Shown one piece after another: positions 35,142-42,754 of a DNA stretch of 64,000 bases. The DNA lies in the NCBI GenBank assembly GCA_937899905.1, contig CALCCF010000089.1, positions 1 to 64,000 of the forward strand, in the 5' to 3' direction. A program made the translations under genes and the position numbers. This stretch comes from an uncultured Phycisphaeraceae bacterium. GTDB lineage: Bacteria; Planctomycetota; Phycisphaerae; Phycisphaerales; UBA1924. The notes beneath the pieces were generated by a model. It did no database searches. It was given only the letters and a program-made list of their open reading frames with translations, and was not told the origin of the DNA. Position 1 is the first letter of the stretch; each line of letters opens with the position of its first letter.

Positions 35142-35218
35142 GCGTTCTCGGCGTTCGCCGTGCGCCGCGCGCACTGCCTTGATCATCCATCCATGATCCA
35201 GAGTTGGGAGGCGTGCCC

Positions 35219-35980
35219 ATGCACGCACGACGCGGCGCGTCCGTACGCGCCTTCACGCTCATCGAGCTACTCGTTGTCATCGCCATCGTCACCGTGCTCA
35301 TCGGCATCCTGCTCCCGGCGCTCGGCCGTGCGCAAGATGTCGCTCGCAGCGCGGCATGCCTCAGCTCCATGCGTTCGCTGGCCCAGGCCACGCACCTCTA
35401 CGCGCAGGACTACGCGGGGCGGATGCCGGCGAGCACGCACTCGGCCTTCGCCGATCGTCGCCAACCGTGGGCATTCGCATTGGCTCCGTACCTGGGGGAC
35501 GACGGCCTCAAGGGCCAGAGCGACGCGGCGAGATGGCGGAACTACATGGAGCGCTCCTGCCGCTGCGGATTCGATCCTCGGCGGGGCGAGACTCCGCAAG
35601 GCGAGCGCGACGGCTATCTGCTCTTTAACGGCAGCTACGGCCTGAACGTCTACTTCGAGCTCACGAGGGGGGAGGTCGGGAGCACCGGACCCGCACCCGT
35701 GCGTGCAATCGGTCTGCTGCCCAACCCATCGAAGACGGTGCTGTTCGGTGAGGTCGGTCCGGGCTCAGAGGGAGAGCCGGCCGGCCTCGCCGACCACGCC
35801 GATCACGTGATGGCCCACTTCTGGACCCTGTACTCCGCGCCCTCCGAGGTCGCGACCACGCGGCACGGCTCGACCTGCGGCTACGCGTTCGCAGATGGCC
35901 ACGCCGCCGACCTGCCATTCCAAGACACGTTCGATCCCGATCGCGGAATCGACCTGTGGAACCCACACACCGCACACTAA
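35219..35980 (+). CDS. Prepilin-type protein with H-X9-DG motif
   Basis: The 253-residue protein has a prepilin leader (RAFTLIELLVVIAIVTVLIG) and a DUF1559-like body. Near the C terminus His is followed by nine residues and Asp-Gly (RHGSTCGYAFADGH), the H-X9-DG pattern known from many planctomycete prepilin-like proteins. Such proteins are probably exported and processed by prepilin peptidase; their individual roles are unknown. GGGAGG precedes the ATG at 35219. A dockerin protein gene starts 36 bases after its stop codon, suggesting co-expression. Confidence 0.85.
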   Translation: MHARRGASVRAFTLIELLVVIAIVTVLIGILLPALGRAQDVARSAACLSSMRSLAQATHLYAQDYAGRMPASTHSAFADRRQPWAFALAPYLGDDGLKGQSDAARWRNYMERSCRCGFDPRRGETPQGERDGYLLFNGSYGLNVYFELTRGEVGSTGPAPVRAIGLLPNPSKTVLFGEVGPGSEGEPAGLADHADHVMAHFWTLYSAPSEVATTRHGSTCGYAFADGHAADLPFQDTFDPDRGIDLWNPHTAH

Positions 35981-36015
35981 CACAACTCGACGCGATGCGT
36001 CAGGAGAGGATTACC

Positions 36016-36708
36016 ATGAAGACTCACACCACCACCGTGCTCGCCGTCCTCGCCACCGCGGGCAGCGCCTTGGCTCAGGCACCCCAGATGGGCGGTCCGA
36101 TGCGGCACGTCATGCTCGGCCTTGATGGCGATCGCGTGATGGCCATGAACCCGCACAACGAAGCCATGGAGCTGCGCAACTACGGCGAGACCTACCCGGG
36201 CGCTGCCAGCGTGCTCGACGGCACGGCGTACAACGCGCAGTACGGGTGGATGGCCATGGGCGGGCTGAGCCTGCCCGCCGGAGCTTCGATCTGGATCGAG
36301 CTCGAAAGCGCGACCGACGGGCTCATGGTCTATCGGGGCGGCACGTTCGAGCCGATCCACGGCACCGATGACAGCGCGATGGCGTTCATGTGGGACGGCC
36401 GGATGCTGCACAATTGGTGGGCCGTGACCGAGGTTGGCAGCTACGAGGCCGACATCGTCATCTACTTGGGCGACGCCGCGGGCACGCCGATCTCGGGCTA
36501 CCAGGCCGGCCGCACGACGCTGCGTTGGATCTACCGCCCCACGTGCGTTGCCGACTTCAACGACGACGGCGCGGTCAACGTCTTCGACTTCCTTGCGTTC
36601 CAGAACGCCTTCGACGGCGGCGACGCGATCGCCGACCTCGATGCGGATGGCGATCTCACCCTGTTCGACTTCCTGGCCTTCCAGACCGCGTTCGACGGCG
36701 GGTGCTGA
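36016..36708 (+). CDS. Exported GC-type dockerin-domain protein (3)
   Basis: The 230-residue protein has a signal peptide (AGSALAQAPQ) and an unrecognised beta-rich domain of about 150 residues with many Met and Trp (HVMLGLDGDRVMAM, HNWWAV). Two dockerin-like repeats (DFNDDGAVNVFDFLAFQNAF and DLDADGDLTLFDFLAFQTAF) and the final GGC follow. AGGAGAGGA precedes the ATG at 36016. It is the last gene of a unit with the H-X9-DG prepilin. Confidence 0.82.
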   Translation: MKTHTTTVLAVLATAGSALAQAPQMGGPMRHVMLGLDGDRVMAMNPHNEAMELRNYGETYPGAASVLDGTAYNAQYGWMAMGGLSLPAGASIWIELESATDGLMVYRGGTFEPIHGTDDSAMAFMWDGRMLHNWWAVTEVGSYEADIVIYLGDAAGTPISGYQAGRTTLRWIYRPTCVADFNDDGAVNVFDFLAFQNAFDGGDAIADLDADGDLTLFDFLAFQTAFDGGC

Positions 36709-36721
36709 GTGCCTCCGAATA

Positions 36722-36737
36722 CCTGGGCTTGCCCAGG
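36722..36737 (+). terminator. Hairpin after the third dockerin gene
   Basis: CCTGGGC and GCCCAGG form a short stem 13 bases after the stop codon. The T tract is minimal (GTTTG). It may end the transcript before the LysW leader region. Confidence 0.5.
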
Positions 36738-36753
36738 AGTTTGACTCAACCGC

Positions 36754-36781
36754 TTGACTCCCACGAACCGATAGCCATCAT
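36754..36781 (+). promoter_or_regulatory. Candidate promoter of the LysW leader/operon
   Basis: TTGACT at 36754-36759 (five of six to the -35 consensus) is followed after 16 bases by CATCAT at 36776-36781 (four of six to -10). The start would fall at or near the ATG at 36789, so the leader peptide would be read from a leaderless or nearly leaderless mRNA. A second TTGACT lies at 36741-36746. Confidence 0.45.
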
Positions 36782-36788
36782 TGAACTG

Positions 36789-36884
36789 ATGACGACGTGC
36801 GCTCACATCGCGACCTCCCGCAACGGGAAAGCCAAAGCCAAGGGAAGCAAACCCTCCGGCTGCGGTCGCGTGCGCGTCCGTTAG
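36789..36884 (+). CDS. Candidate Lys/Arg-rich leader peptide of the LysW operon
   Basis: This 31-codon ORF begins with ATG and ends with TAG. It carries Lys at 14, 16, 18 and 21 (GKAKAKGSK) and Arg at 11, 27, 29 and 31 (GRVRVR), about a quarter of all residues. It ends 22 bases before a perfect terminator hairpin and lies upstream of lysW. Codons 22-24 contain CTCCGGC (36854-36860), which can pair with GCCGGAG in the left arm of that hairpin (36914-36920). This fits a ribosome-read attenuator sensing Lys and/or Arg charging. No ribosome site is seen. It could still be a chance ORF. Confidence 0.45.
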   Translation: MTTCAHIATSRNGKAKAKGSKPSGCGRVRVR

Positions 36885-36906
36885 AGTTCCTTGCATAGAC
36901 ATCCGC

Positions 36907-36942
36907 AAGGCCCGCCGGAGACCATCTCCGGCGGGCCTTTTT
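36907..36942 (+). terminator. Perfect terminator hairpin upstream of lysW (candidate attenuator)
   Basis: A 14-bp perfect stem (36907-36920 and 36926-36939) with a 5-base loop is followed by a five-T tract at 36938-36942. It lies 45 bases before the lysW start. The stretch in between holds a ribosome site but no convincing promoter, so transcription of the operon would have to pass this terminator. An alternative pairing of its left arm with the upstream ORF is possible. Confidence 0.85.
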
Positions 36943-36987
36943 CGTTGTTTTTCCAGATGTTTTTCCCAGTTTCCCAGGAGAATCGCC

Positions 36988-37191
36988 ATGTCCCAGATCG
37001 CGACCGGCACCACGACAGAGACCCTGACGGCCACCTGCCCCGAGTGCGGCGGCACCATCACGTTCGCCCGAGCTCCCAGGCGGCATGAGATCGTCCGCTG
37101 CCCAGACTGCGGAGCTGAGTTGGAAGTCACCAGCGTGTCCCCCATCACCCTCGCGCTTGCGCCCGAGGTCGAAGAGGACTGGGGCGAATGA
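36988..37191 (+). CDS. lysW: Amino-group carrier protein LysW
   Basis: The 67-residue protein has a zinc-ribbon-like fold with CPEC at 17-20 and CPDC at 38-41 and the diagnostic C-terminal EDWGE. In the LysW pathway the C-terminal Glu of this protein is joined to the amino group of 2-aminoadipate (or glutamate), and all later intermediates stay bound to it. AGGAG precedes the ATG. It opens the lysW-X-Y-Z-K operon and has a terminator just upstream of it. Confidence 0.95.
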   Translation: MSQIATGTTTETLTATCPECGGTITFARAPRRHEIVRCPDCGAELEVTSVSPITLALAPEVEEDWGE

Positions 37192-37233
37192 AGGCCTGGC
37201 GGGGACCGATCGCACGACACGAGGAGGCAGACC

Positions 37234-38109
37234 ATGCGACTAACGCTGCTGCACACACGGATCCGAACCGAGGAGCGTCTGCTGCTCGACGAGCTCGAAC
37301 GTCGCGGCATCGCTGCCGAGCTCGTCCACGCCGATGAGGCCGTGCTCGATCTGACCGAGTCGTTCGACGCTCGAAACGAACCACACGTGCTGCTCGATCG
37401 CTGTCTGAGCCACACGAAGGCGCTCGCGATCGTGCGAGCCTTCGAGAGCCGTGGCGCGATCTGCATGAATCCATCAAAGGTCACACGCACGTGTGGCGAT
37501 AAGCTGCTCACGACGCTCGCCCTGACCGACGCCGATGTACCCACGCCCCGGACCGTCGCGGCGTTTTCGGCCGATGGCGCAATCCAAGCCGCAGATGAAC
37601 TCGGCTACCCGGTGGTCATCAAGCCGTGCACGGGTTCATGGGGGCGCATGGTCGGCCGTCTGAGTGATCGCGACGCCCTGGAGGCCGTGCTCGAGCACAA
37701 GCTCGCGCTCGGTGGACCGCAGCACGGCGTGATCTACCTCCAGGAGATGATCAACAAGCGCGAACGAGACATCAGGGCGTTTGTCGTGGGTGGGCGCACC
37801 ATCGCGGCCATCGTGCGGCACAGCGAGCATTGGATCACCAACACCGCGCGAGGCGGGCGGGCGGAGGGGCTGCCCGTCTCGGCGGAACTGGACGACATCT
37901 GCCGCCGCGCATCGAACGCGGTGGGCGGCGGCGAGCACAGCCTGCTGGCGGTCGATCTGTTCGAGGACCCCGATCGCGGGCTTCTTGTATGCGAGGTGAA
38001 CTCGACGATGGAATTCCGCAACTCCATCGAAACCACAGGCGTGGACATCCCCGCACGCATCGTCGATCACCTGGTGGAAGCGGCGAACGCCTCGGCGGTG
38101 GTCGCATGA
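37234..38109 (+). CDS. lysX: LysX-type ATP-grasp ligase ([LysW]-aminoadipate or -glutamate ligase)
   Basis: The 291-residue RimK-like ATP-grasp enzyme has a pre-ATP-grasp domain, then VVIKPCTGSWGRMVGRL (ATP-binding region), LQEMINKRERDIRAFVVGG, and the metal-binding end CEVNSTMEFRNSIETTGVDI. It couples the substrate amino group to the C-terminal Glu of LysW. Substrate choice between aminoadipate (lysine) and glutamate (arginine) cannot be fixed here by eye. GAGGAGG precedes the ATG at 37234; the stop overlaps the next start (ATGA). Confidence 0.92.
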   Translation: MRLTLLHTRIRTEERLLLDELERRGIAAELVHADEAVLDLTESFDARNEPHVLLDRCLSHTKALAIVRAFESRGAICMNPSKVTRTCGDKLLTTLALTDADVPTPRTVAAFSADGAIQAADELGYPVVIKPCTGSWGRMVGRLSDRDALEAVLEHKLALGGPQHGVIYLQEMINKRERDIRAFVVGGRTIAAIVRHSEHWITNTARGGRAEGLPVSAELDDICRRASNAVGGGEHSLLAVDLFEDPDRGLLVCEVNSTMEFRNSIETTGVDIPARIVDHLVEAANASAVVA

Positions 38110-39134
38110 GCGTCCGGGTGGGCATCATCGGAGGCGCGGGGTACACGGGCGGGGAGCTCCTTCGCCTGCTCTCGATGCACCCGCACGCCAAAGTCGCCTG
38201 GGCGACCTCGCGCGGCCGGGCGGGCTGGCATGTCTCGACCATCCACCCAAACCTGCGCGGCGTGCTCGACCTGGCGTTCATCGACCCCGGTGAGGTCGAC
38301 CCCGTCGACGTCGTATTCCTGTGCCTGCCACACGGCGAAACGGCGGGGAACATCGAGCGATACGCCGACCTTGCCCACAGGGTGATCGATCTGAGCAGCG
38401 ACTTCCGGCTGCGTGATCCCGACGACTACGAGCAAACCTATGGCCAGCCGCACGCGGCGCCGCAATGGCTCGATCGCTTCGTCTACGGGCTGCCGGAGGC
38501 CCATCGAGACGATCTCGCGGACGCTCGTTACATCAGCGGCGTGGGCTGCAACGCGACGGCGATGAACCTGGCGCTTCTGCCCCTCGCGCGGGCGGGCGCC
38601 ATCGAGCGAGTGATCGCCGACGTGAAGGTCGGCTCCAGTGAGTCCGGTGCCGAGGCCAGCAGCGCAAGCAACCACGCCGAGCGGACCAACGCCCTGCGAA
38701 CATTCGCGCCAACGGGCCACCGACACGCCGCCGAAGTAAGGCAGCTCTGCGGTGACTTTCCGCTGCACGTCACGGCGACGACGACCGACCTCGTTCGCGG
38801 GGTTCTCGCGACATGCCACGTGCTGATCAACGAGGAACTGACCGATCGCGACGTCTGGCAGATGTTTCGGAGCGCCTACGCCGACGAGCCGTTCGTGCGC
38901 ATCGTGCGCGAGCGGCGCGGGCTGTACCGGCTGCCCGAGCCGAAGGTCTTGGCGGGGACGAACTACGCCGATGTGGGTTTCGCGGTCGAAACCGGCGCGA
39001 GGCGGGTGGTGGCGCTCTGCGCGATCGACAACCTCGGCAAGGGCGCGGCTGGGAGCGCCGTGCAGAGCATGAACGTGGCCTGCGGCTTCGAGGAATCGGT
39101 GGGATTGACGTTCCCGGGTCTGCACCCGGTCTAG
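38106..39134 (+). CDS. lysY: LysY-type [LysW]-acyl phosphate reductase (N-acetyl-glutamyl-phosphate reductase family)
   Basis: The 342-residue enzyme has an N-terminal nucleotide-binding motif GGAGYTGGELLRLL, the catalytic Cys in SGVGCNATAMNL, and DNLGKGAAGSAVQ near the end, as in ArgC/LysY. It reduces the acyl phosphate made by the kinase to a semialdehyde with NADPH while the substrate is held on LysW. It starts within the lysX stop codon (ATGA overlap) and ends 12 bases before the kinase gene. Confidence 0.93.
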   Translation: MSVRVGIIGGAGYTGGELLRLLSMHPHAKVAWATSRGRAGWHVSTIHPNLRGVLDLAFIDPGEVDPVDVVFLCLPHGETAGNIERYADLAHRVIDLSSDFRLRDPDDYEQTYGQPHAAPQWLDRFVYGLPEAHRDDLADARYISGVGCNATAMNLALLPLARAGAIERVIADVKVGSSESGAEASSASNHAERTNALRTFAPTGHRHAAEVRQLCGDFPLHVTATTTDLVRGVLATCHVLINEELTDRDVWQMFRSAYADEPFVRIVRERRGLYRLPEPKVLAGTNYADVGFAVETGARRVVALCAIDNLGKGAAGSAVQSMNVACGFEESVGLTFPGLHPV

Positions 39135-39146
39135 GAGGAGTGCGCG

Positions 39147-39947
39147 ATGATTGTGGTGAAGATCGGCGGTGCCGAAGGCATCGGCCCCGAACAAGCCTGC
39201 GACGATGTCGCCGAGCTCGTACGCAGCGGCGAGCACGTCGTGGTCGTGCATGGCGGCTCGCACGAGACGAACACGCTGAGTGAGCGGCTGGGTGTTCAGC
39301 CGCGGTTCATCACGAGCCCAAGCGGCCACACGAGCCGGTACACGGACGAGCAGGCCATCGACATCTTCCAGATGGCGTGCGGGAGGCTCAACGCACGCAT
39401 CGTTCGTCTGCTGCGCGAACGCGTCGTCGACGCCGTCGGCTTGAGCGGCATGGACGGCGGACTATGGACGGCCAAGCGCAAGGCCGCAATCCGAGCGGTC
39501 GAGGATGGCGTCACGACGATCATCCGCGACGACCACAGCGGCACGATAGAGAGCGTTGATGCACGCATGATCGAAGCGCTCATCAATGCCGGGCGGACCC
39601 CGGTGCTCTGTCCCCCTGCCATCGGGCGAGACTACGAGCCGATCAACGTCGACGCCGACCGGGCCGCCGCGCAGACCGCCGGCGCGATCGATGCGGATAC
39701 CCTCGTAATCCTCTCGAACGTGCCGGGTCTGCTGCGATCGTTCCCGGATGAGTCCTCACTGATTCCGAGCCTCGCCCGAGCCGAACTGGACTCGGCCATC
39801 GAAGTCGCCCAGGGCCGCATGAAGCGAAAGGTTCTTGCGGCGGGCGAGGCGCTCGATGCCGGTGTGGGTCGTGTCATCCTGGCCGACGCCCGGCGTGAGC
39901 ACCCGATACGCCACGCGCTCGAAGGACAGGGCACGGTGCTGTCATGA
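39147..39947 (+). CDS. lysZ: LysZ-type [LysW]-aminoadipate/glutamate kinase
   Basis: The 266-residue amino-acid kinase of the NAGK family has the Gly-rich loop VVKIGGAEG, VVHGGSHETN, LSGMDGGLW and the ATP-site segment AEALINAG-like to VNVDADRAAAQTAGAI-like region, with KRKVLAAGEALDAGV at the end. It phosphorylates the side-chain carboxylate of the LysW-bound substrate. AGGAGGAG precedes the ATG at 39147. The stop codon overlaps the start of the hydrolase gene (ATGA). Confidence 0.92.
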   Translation: MIVVKIGGAEGIGPEQACDDVAELVRSGEHVVVVHGGSHETNTLSERLGVQPRFITSPSGHTSRYTDEQAIDIFQMACGRLNARIVRLLRERVVDAVGLSGMDGGLWTAKRKAAIRAVEDGVTTIIRDDHSGTIESVDARMIEALINAGRTPVLCPPAIGRDYEPINVDADRAAAQTAGAIDADTLVILSNVPGLLRSFPDESSLIPSLARAELDSAIEVAQGRMKRKVLAAGEALDAGVGRVILADARREHPIRHALEGQGTVLS

Positions 39948-41059
39948 CCATCGCCGACCACGACGCCATTGCGGTGCTCGGCGACCTGGTCTCGACGCCC
40001 AGCGTGTCTGGTGCCGAGCATGAGGCCGTTCTCTTGCTCGTCCAGCGGATGGAAGCACTCGGCTATCGAACGCGCATCGACGAGGCCGGCAACGCCGTGG
40101 GCACGATCGGCAGCGATGAGCCGGATGCCGCCGAGATCATGCTGCTGGGCCACATCGACACCGTGCCCGGGCATATCCCCGTGCGCATCGAGGATGGCGC
40201 GCTGTGGGGCCGCGGCTCGGTCGATGCCAAGGGCCCGCTGTGCGCATTCACCGTCGCCGCAGCTTCGGCCGAGTTGCCCAAGCACACTCGGCTCGTCGTC
40301 ATCGGAGCCGTTGGCGAGGAGACGCCGACCTCACCAGGCGCCTCACTCGTGAGCGATCAATACAGACCGAACGCGTGCCTCATCGGTGAACCCAGCGGCT
40401 GGCAGCGTTTCGCCATCGGATACAAGGGACGCCTGCTCGTGCACGCCCGATTCACCCAGGACTGCGGGCACACCGCTGGGCCCATAGGCTCGGTGGCGGA
40501 ACGCGGCTTGGCGTGGCACCGCAGCCTGACCGCGAACCTGCAGGAATGGAACCTCGGTCACGACGGACAATTCGACACCATCCAGCCCAACCTGCAACGC
40601 TTCAACACGACCAGCGACGGCCTCCAAGACTCCGCGATGCTCACCGTTGGGCTCCGGCTCCCGACATGGATCGACCCGCGCGACCTCGAACGCGACATAC
40701 GTAGCATCTCGCGCGATGGCGAGCTCAAGTTCGAGGGCCACAGCCCAGCGCACCGCGGTTCGCGATCGAGCGAGCCCGCAAACGCGCTCTCGCACGCGAT
40801 CGGCGTGCTCGATGGCCGCCCTACCCCCACCGTCAAGACTGGGACGAGCGATATGAACACCGTCGCGCACGCGTTCGACTGCCCGATCGTGGCCTACGGC
40901 CCGGGCGACAGCACGCTCGACCACACGCCGCACGAGCGGCTTGATCTCTCGGAGTACCTTCGCAGCATCGAGGTCCTGCGCACCGCGATTCCGATGCTCG
41001 CGAACGACCTTAGTGGTCGGCCGGAGTTGAGCGCGACTGCACCATCAGTCGTTTCATAG
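39944..41059 (+). CDS. lysK: LysK-type [LysW]-lysine/ornithine hydrolase (M20 peptidase)
   Basis: The 371-residue M20-family metallopeptidase has ligands H70 ([10 protein letters not shown]), D94 ([11 protein letters not shown]), the catalytic E125 and ligand E126 ([10 protein letters not shown]), another acidic ligand in LIGEPSG and a C-terminal His (LDHTPHERL). In this pathway it releases lysine or ornithine from LysW, the last step. It overlaps lysZ at the start and its last 50 bases overlap the convergent pdxJ. The aminotransferase step (LysJ) has no gene in this cluster. Confidence 0.9.
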   Translation: MTIADHDAIAVLGDLVSTPSVSGAEHEAVLLLVQRMEALGYRTRIDEAGNAVGTIGSDEPDAAEIMLLGHIDTVPGHIPVRIEDGALWGRGSVDAKGPLCAFTVAAASAELPKHTRLVVIGAVGEETPTSPGASLVSDQYRPNACLIGEPSGWQRFAIGYKGRLLVHARFTQDCGHTAGPIGSVAERGLAWHRSLTANLQEWNLGHDGQFDTIQPNLQRFNTTSDGLQDSAMLTVGLRLPTWIDPRDLERDIRSISRDGELKFEGHSPAHRGSRSSEPANALSHAIGVLDGRPTPTVKTGTSDMNTVAHAFDCPIVAYGPGDSTLDHTPHERLDLSEYLRSIEVLRTAIPMLANDLSGRPELSATAPSVVS

Positions 41060-41771
41060 AGGCCACCGCCTCTCGGAAACCCGTGTAGATCGATCGGCTG
41101 ACGATCGCGTGGCCGATGTGCAGTTCTTCGACCGCAGGCAGAGCCGCGATCGGCCCGACGTTGTGGTAGTTCAGCGCGTGCCCCGCGTTGAAGCGCATCC
41201 CGCGTGACACGATCTCGCGCCCGGCATTGGCAACCGACTCCAGCGACGCCGCAAGCTCTGGCCGACGAAAGTCACCGCCGCACTCGCTCCATGCGTGCGC
41301 GTACGGGCCCGTGTGCACCTCGCAGACGTCAAACCCCGCGTGGTGCGCCGCCTCGACCTGCGACGCATCGGGATCGATGAACGCGCTCACGATCAAGCCG
41401 GCGTCCCGTAGCCGATCTACCACGCCCCTCATGGCGTCGAGCCGACCGGCGATGTCCAGCCCACCCTCGGTGGTAATCTCTTGGCGGCCCTCGGGGACGA
41501 GCATAGCCGTGTGCGGCTTGAGCTCCGCCGCGAAGCCGATCATCTCGTCGGTCGCGGCCATCTCGAGATTCAGCCGGACGTTGATCGTGTCGCGCAGCCG
41601 GCGAAGGTCGTGGTCCTGCACGTGCCTGCGGTCCTCGCGCAGGTGTGCGGTGATGCCGTCGGCCCCGCCGAGTTCGGCCTCGTGCGCCGCCCGCACCGGA
41701 TCGGGCTCGGCACCCCGGCGAGCCTGGCGGACCGTGGCGACGTGGTCGATGTTGACACCAAGTTGGATCAT
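41010..41771 (-). CDS. pdxJ: Pyridoxine 5'-phosphate synthase PdxJ
   Basis: The 253-residue TIM barrel matches PdxJ: LGVNIDHVATVRQARRG at the N terminus, GADGITAHLREDRRHVQD, MLVPEGRQEITTEGGLD, and the C-terminal AGHALNYHNVGPIA and ELHIGHAIVSRSI. It makes pyridoxine 5'-phosphate from 3-hydroxy-1-aminoacetone phosphate and deoxyxylulose phosphate, which links it to the DXP supply also used by IspG/Dxr. TACCGT lies 5 bases before the ATG, with no ribosome site. The 3' end overlaps lysK by 50 bases. Confidence 0.95.
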   Translation of the reverse strand: MIQLGVNIDHVATVRQARRGAEPDPVRAAHEAELGGADGITAHLREDRRHVQDHDLRRLRDTINVRLNLEMAATDEMIGFAAELKPHTAMLVPEGRQEITTEGGLDIAGRLDAMRGVVDRLRDAGLIVSAFIDPDASQVEAAHHAGFDVCEVHTGPYAHAWSECGGDFRRPELAASLESVANAGREIVSRGMRFNAGHALNYHNVGPIAALPAVEELHIGHAIVSRSIYTGFREAVASMKRLMVQSRSTPADH

Positions 41772-41793
41772 GATGAACGGTAGGCCCGAGCGG

Positions 41794-42741
41794 CTATCGC
41801 TCGGCCTCGAAGCTGAGGGTCAGCACGGCGAGCGCGAGCACATGCCGGCGATCCAGCACCGGTTCGCCATCGCCTGCCAAATCGAAGTCGGACTCGAGTT
41901 GGAGCTGCATGGCGCTGCCATCGTGCAAGCGGTGCCCCGTCGCCACAAGTCGCCCGCCCCGACGAAACTCCAGACGCTTCCACGGGCCGCTGAGCGCGAG
42001 CATGACGCCGATGGGTCCCGATACAAGACCGCCGATGATGGACGCGAGATTCAGGTAGTCGCGCACGACGACCACCGCGACCTCGTCGGACGGCCCCCTT
42101 GGCCCGGGCTCACCCATGCTGGCCGCTTCGCTCCACGCGTAGATCTTCCCGGTGATGTTCCCAACCGAGGGCTCGTCGTCCGCTGCCGATTCCTCGGGTT
42201 CTTGAGGCTCGAACCCGCGCACACGCCACTTGCCGAGCCGTCGCGAGATCGTGCCGAACGTGCGTCCCTGCTCATCACGAAGGTCGTACCACGACTGACG
42301 GCCGGGGCGCTCGCCGAGCGCCATCAGTGGGGTGCGGTCGATGCCACCGGGTAGATCGTCATGGAACCTGTACTCGCGAAGCGGTTGCGCGAATAGCACG
42401 GCCACGATACCAATGAGACCGACCGACACGGCCAGCGATACGGCCAAAAGCGGCGGAAGCCCGATACCCACCGGCACCGTGAACGCGAGAGCCACGGTCA
42501 CCATCACGCCCGCGAGCACGGCGAAGAACTTGACGCGGCTGACCTTGGGCCGAACGACGAGCAGCACACGCACCGCCGCATCACGGATGCCAACGCGCAC
42601 CCGTTCGCCGAAGCGATCCTGAACTCGCACGAGGATGAACTCGCCACCATCAACGAGCAGATCGAGCCCATCGACCGGGGGGACGAGCTCGACCTCGCCG
42701 GGCTTACGCTTCAGTTCGGGCGTTGTGTCGTGGTCAAGCAC
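41794..42741 (-). CDS. Two-span membrane protein, possibly scramblase/tubby-like
   Basis: The 315-residue protein has two adjacent membrane helices at about 72-92 and 96-119. A long cytoplasmic part follows with beta-rich repeats such as YDLRDEQGRTFGTISRR and FRRGGRLVATGHRL. The pattern of short Asp/Gly turns weakly recalls the tubby/scramblase-like fold, but I cannot confirm this. The start is GTG at 42739-42741, 13 bases after the rho stop codon and without a clear ribosome site, so it is probably coupled to rho. Confidence 0.6.
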   Translation of the reverse strand: MLDHDTTPELKRKPGEVELVPPVDGLDLLVDGGEFILVRVQDRFGERVRVGIRDAAVRVLLVVRPKVSRVKFFAVLAGVMVTVALAFTVPVGIGLPPLLAVSLAVSVGLIGIVAVLFAQPLREYRFHDDLPGGIDRTPLMALGERPGRQSWYDLRDEQGRTFGTISRRLGKWRVRGFEPQEPEESAADDEPSVGNITGKIYAWSEAASMGEPGPRGPSDEVAVVVVRDYLNLASIIGGLVSGPIGVMLALSGPWKRLEFRRGGRLVATGHRLHDGSAMQLQLESDFDLAGDGEPVLDRRHVLALAVLTLSFEAER

Positions 42742-42754
42742 CGGGATTTCAGGC

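Noticed and set aside
36709-36987. A tRNA or tmRNA in the gap before lysW
   Set aside because: No cloverleaf, TTCGA-type T-loop or CCA end could be fitted; the hairpins are better read as terminators.
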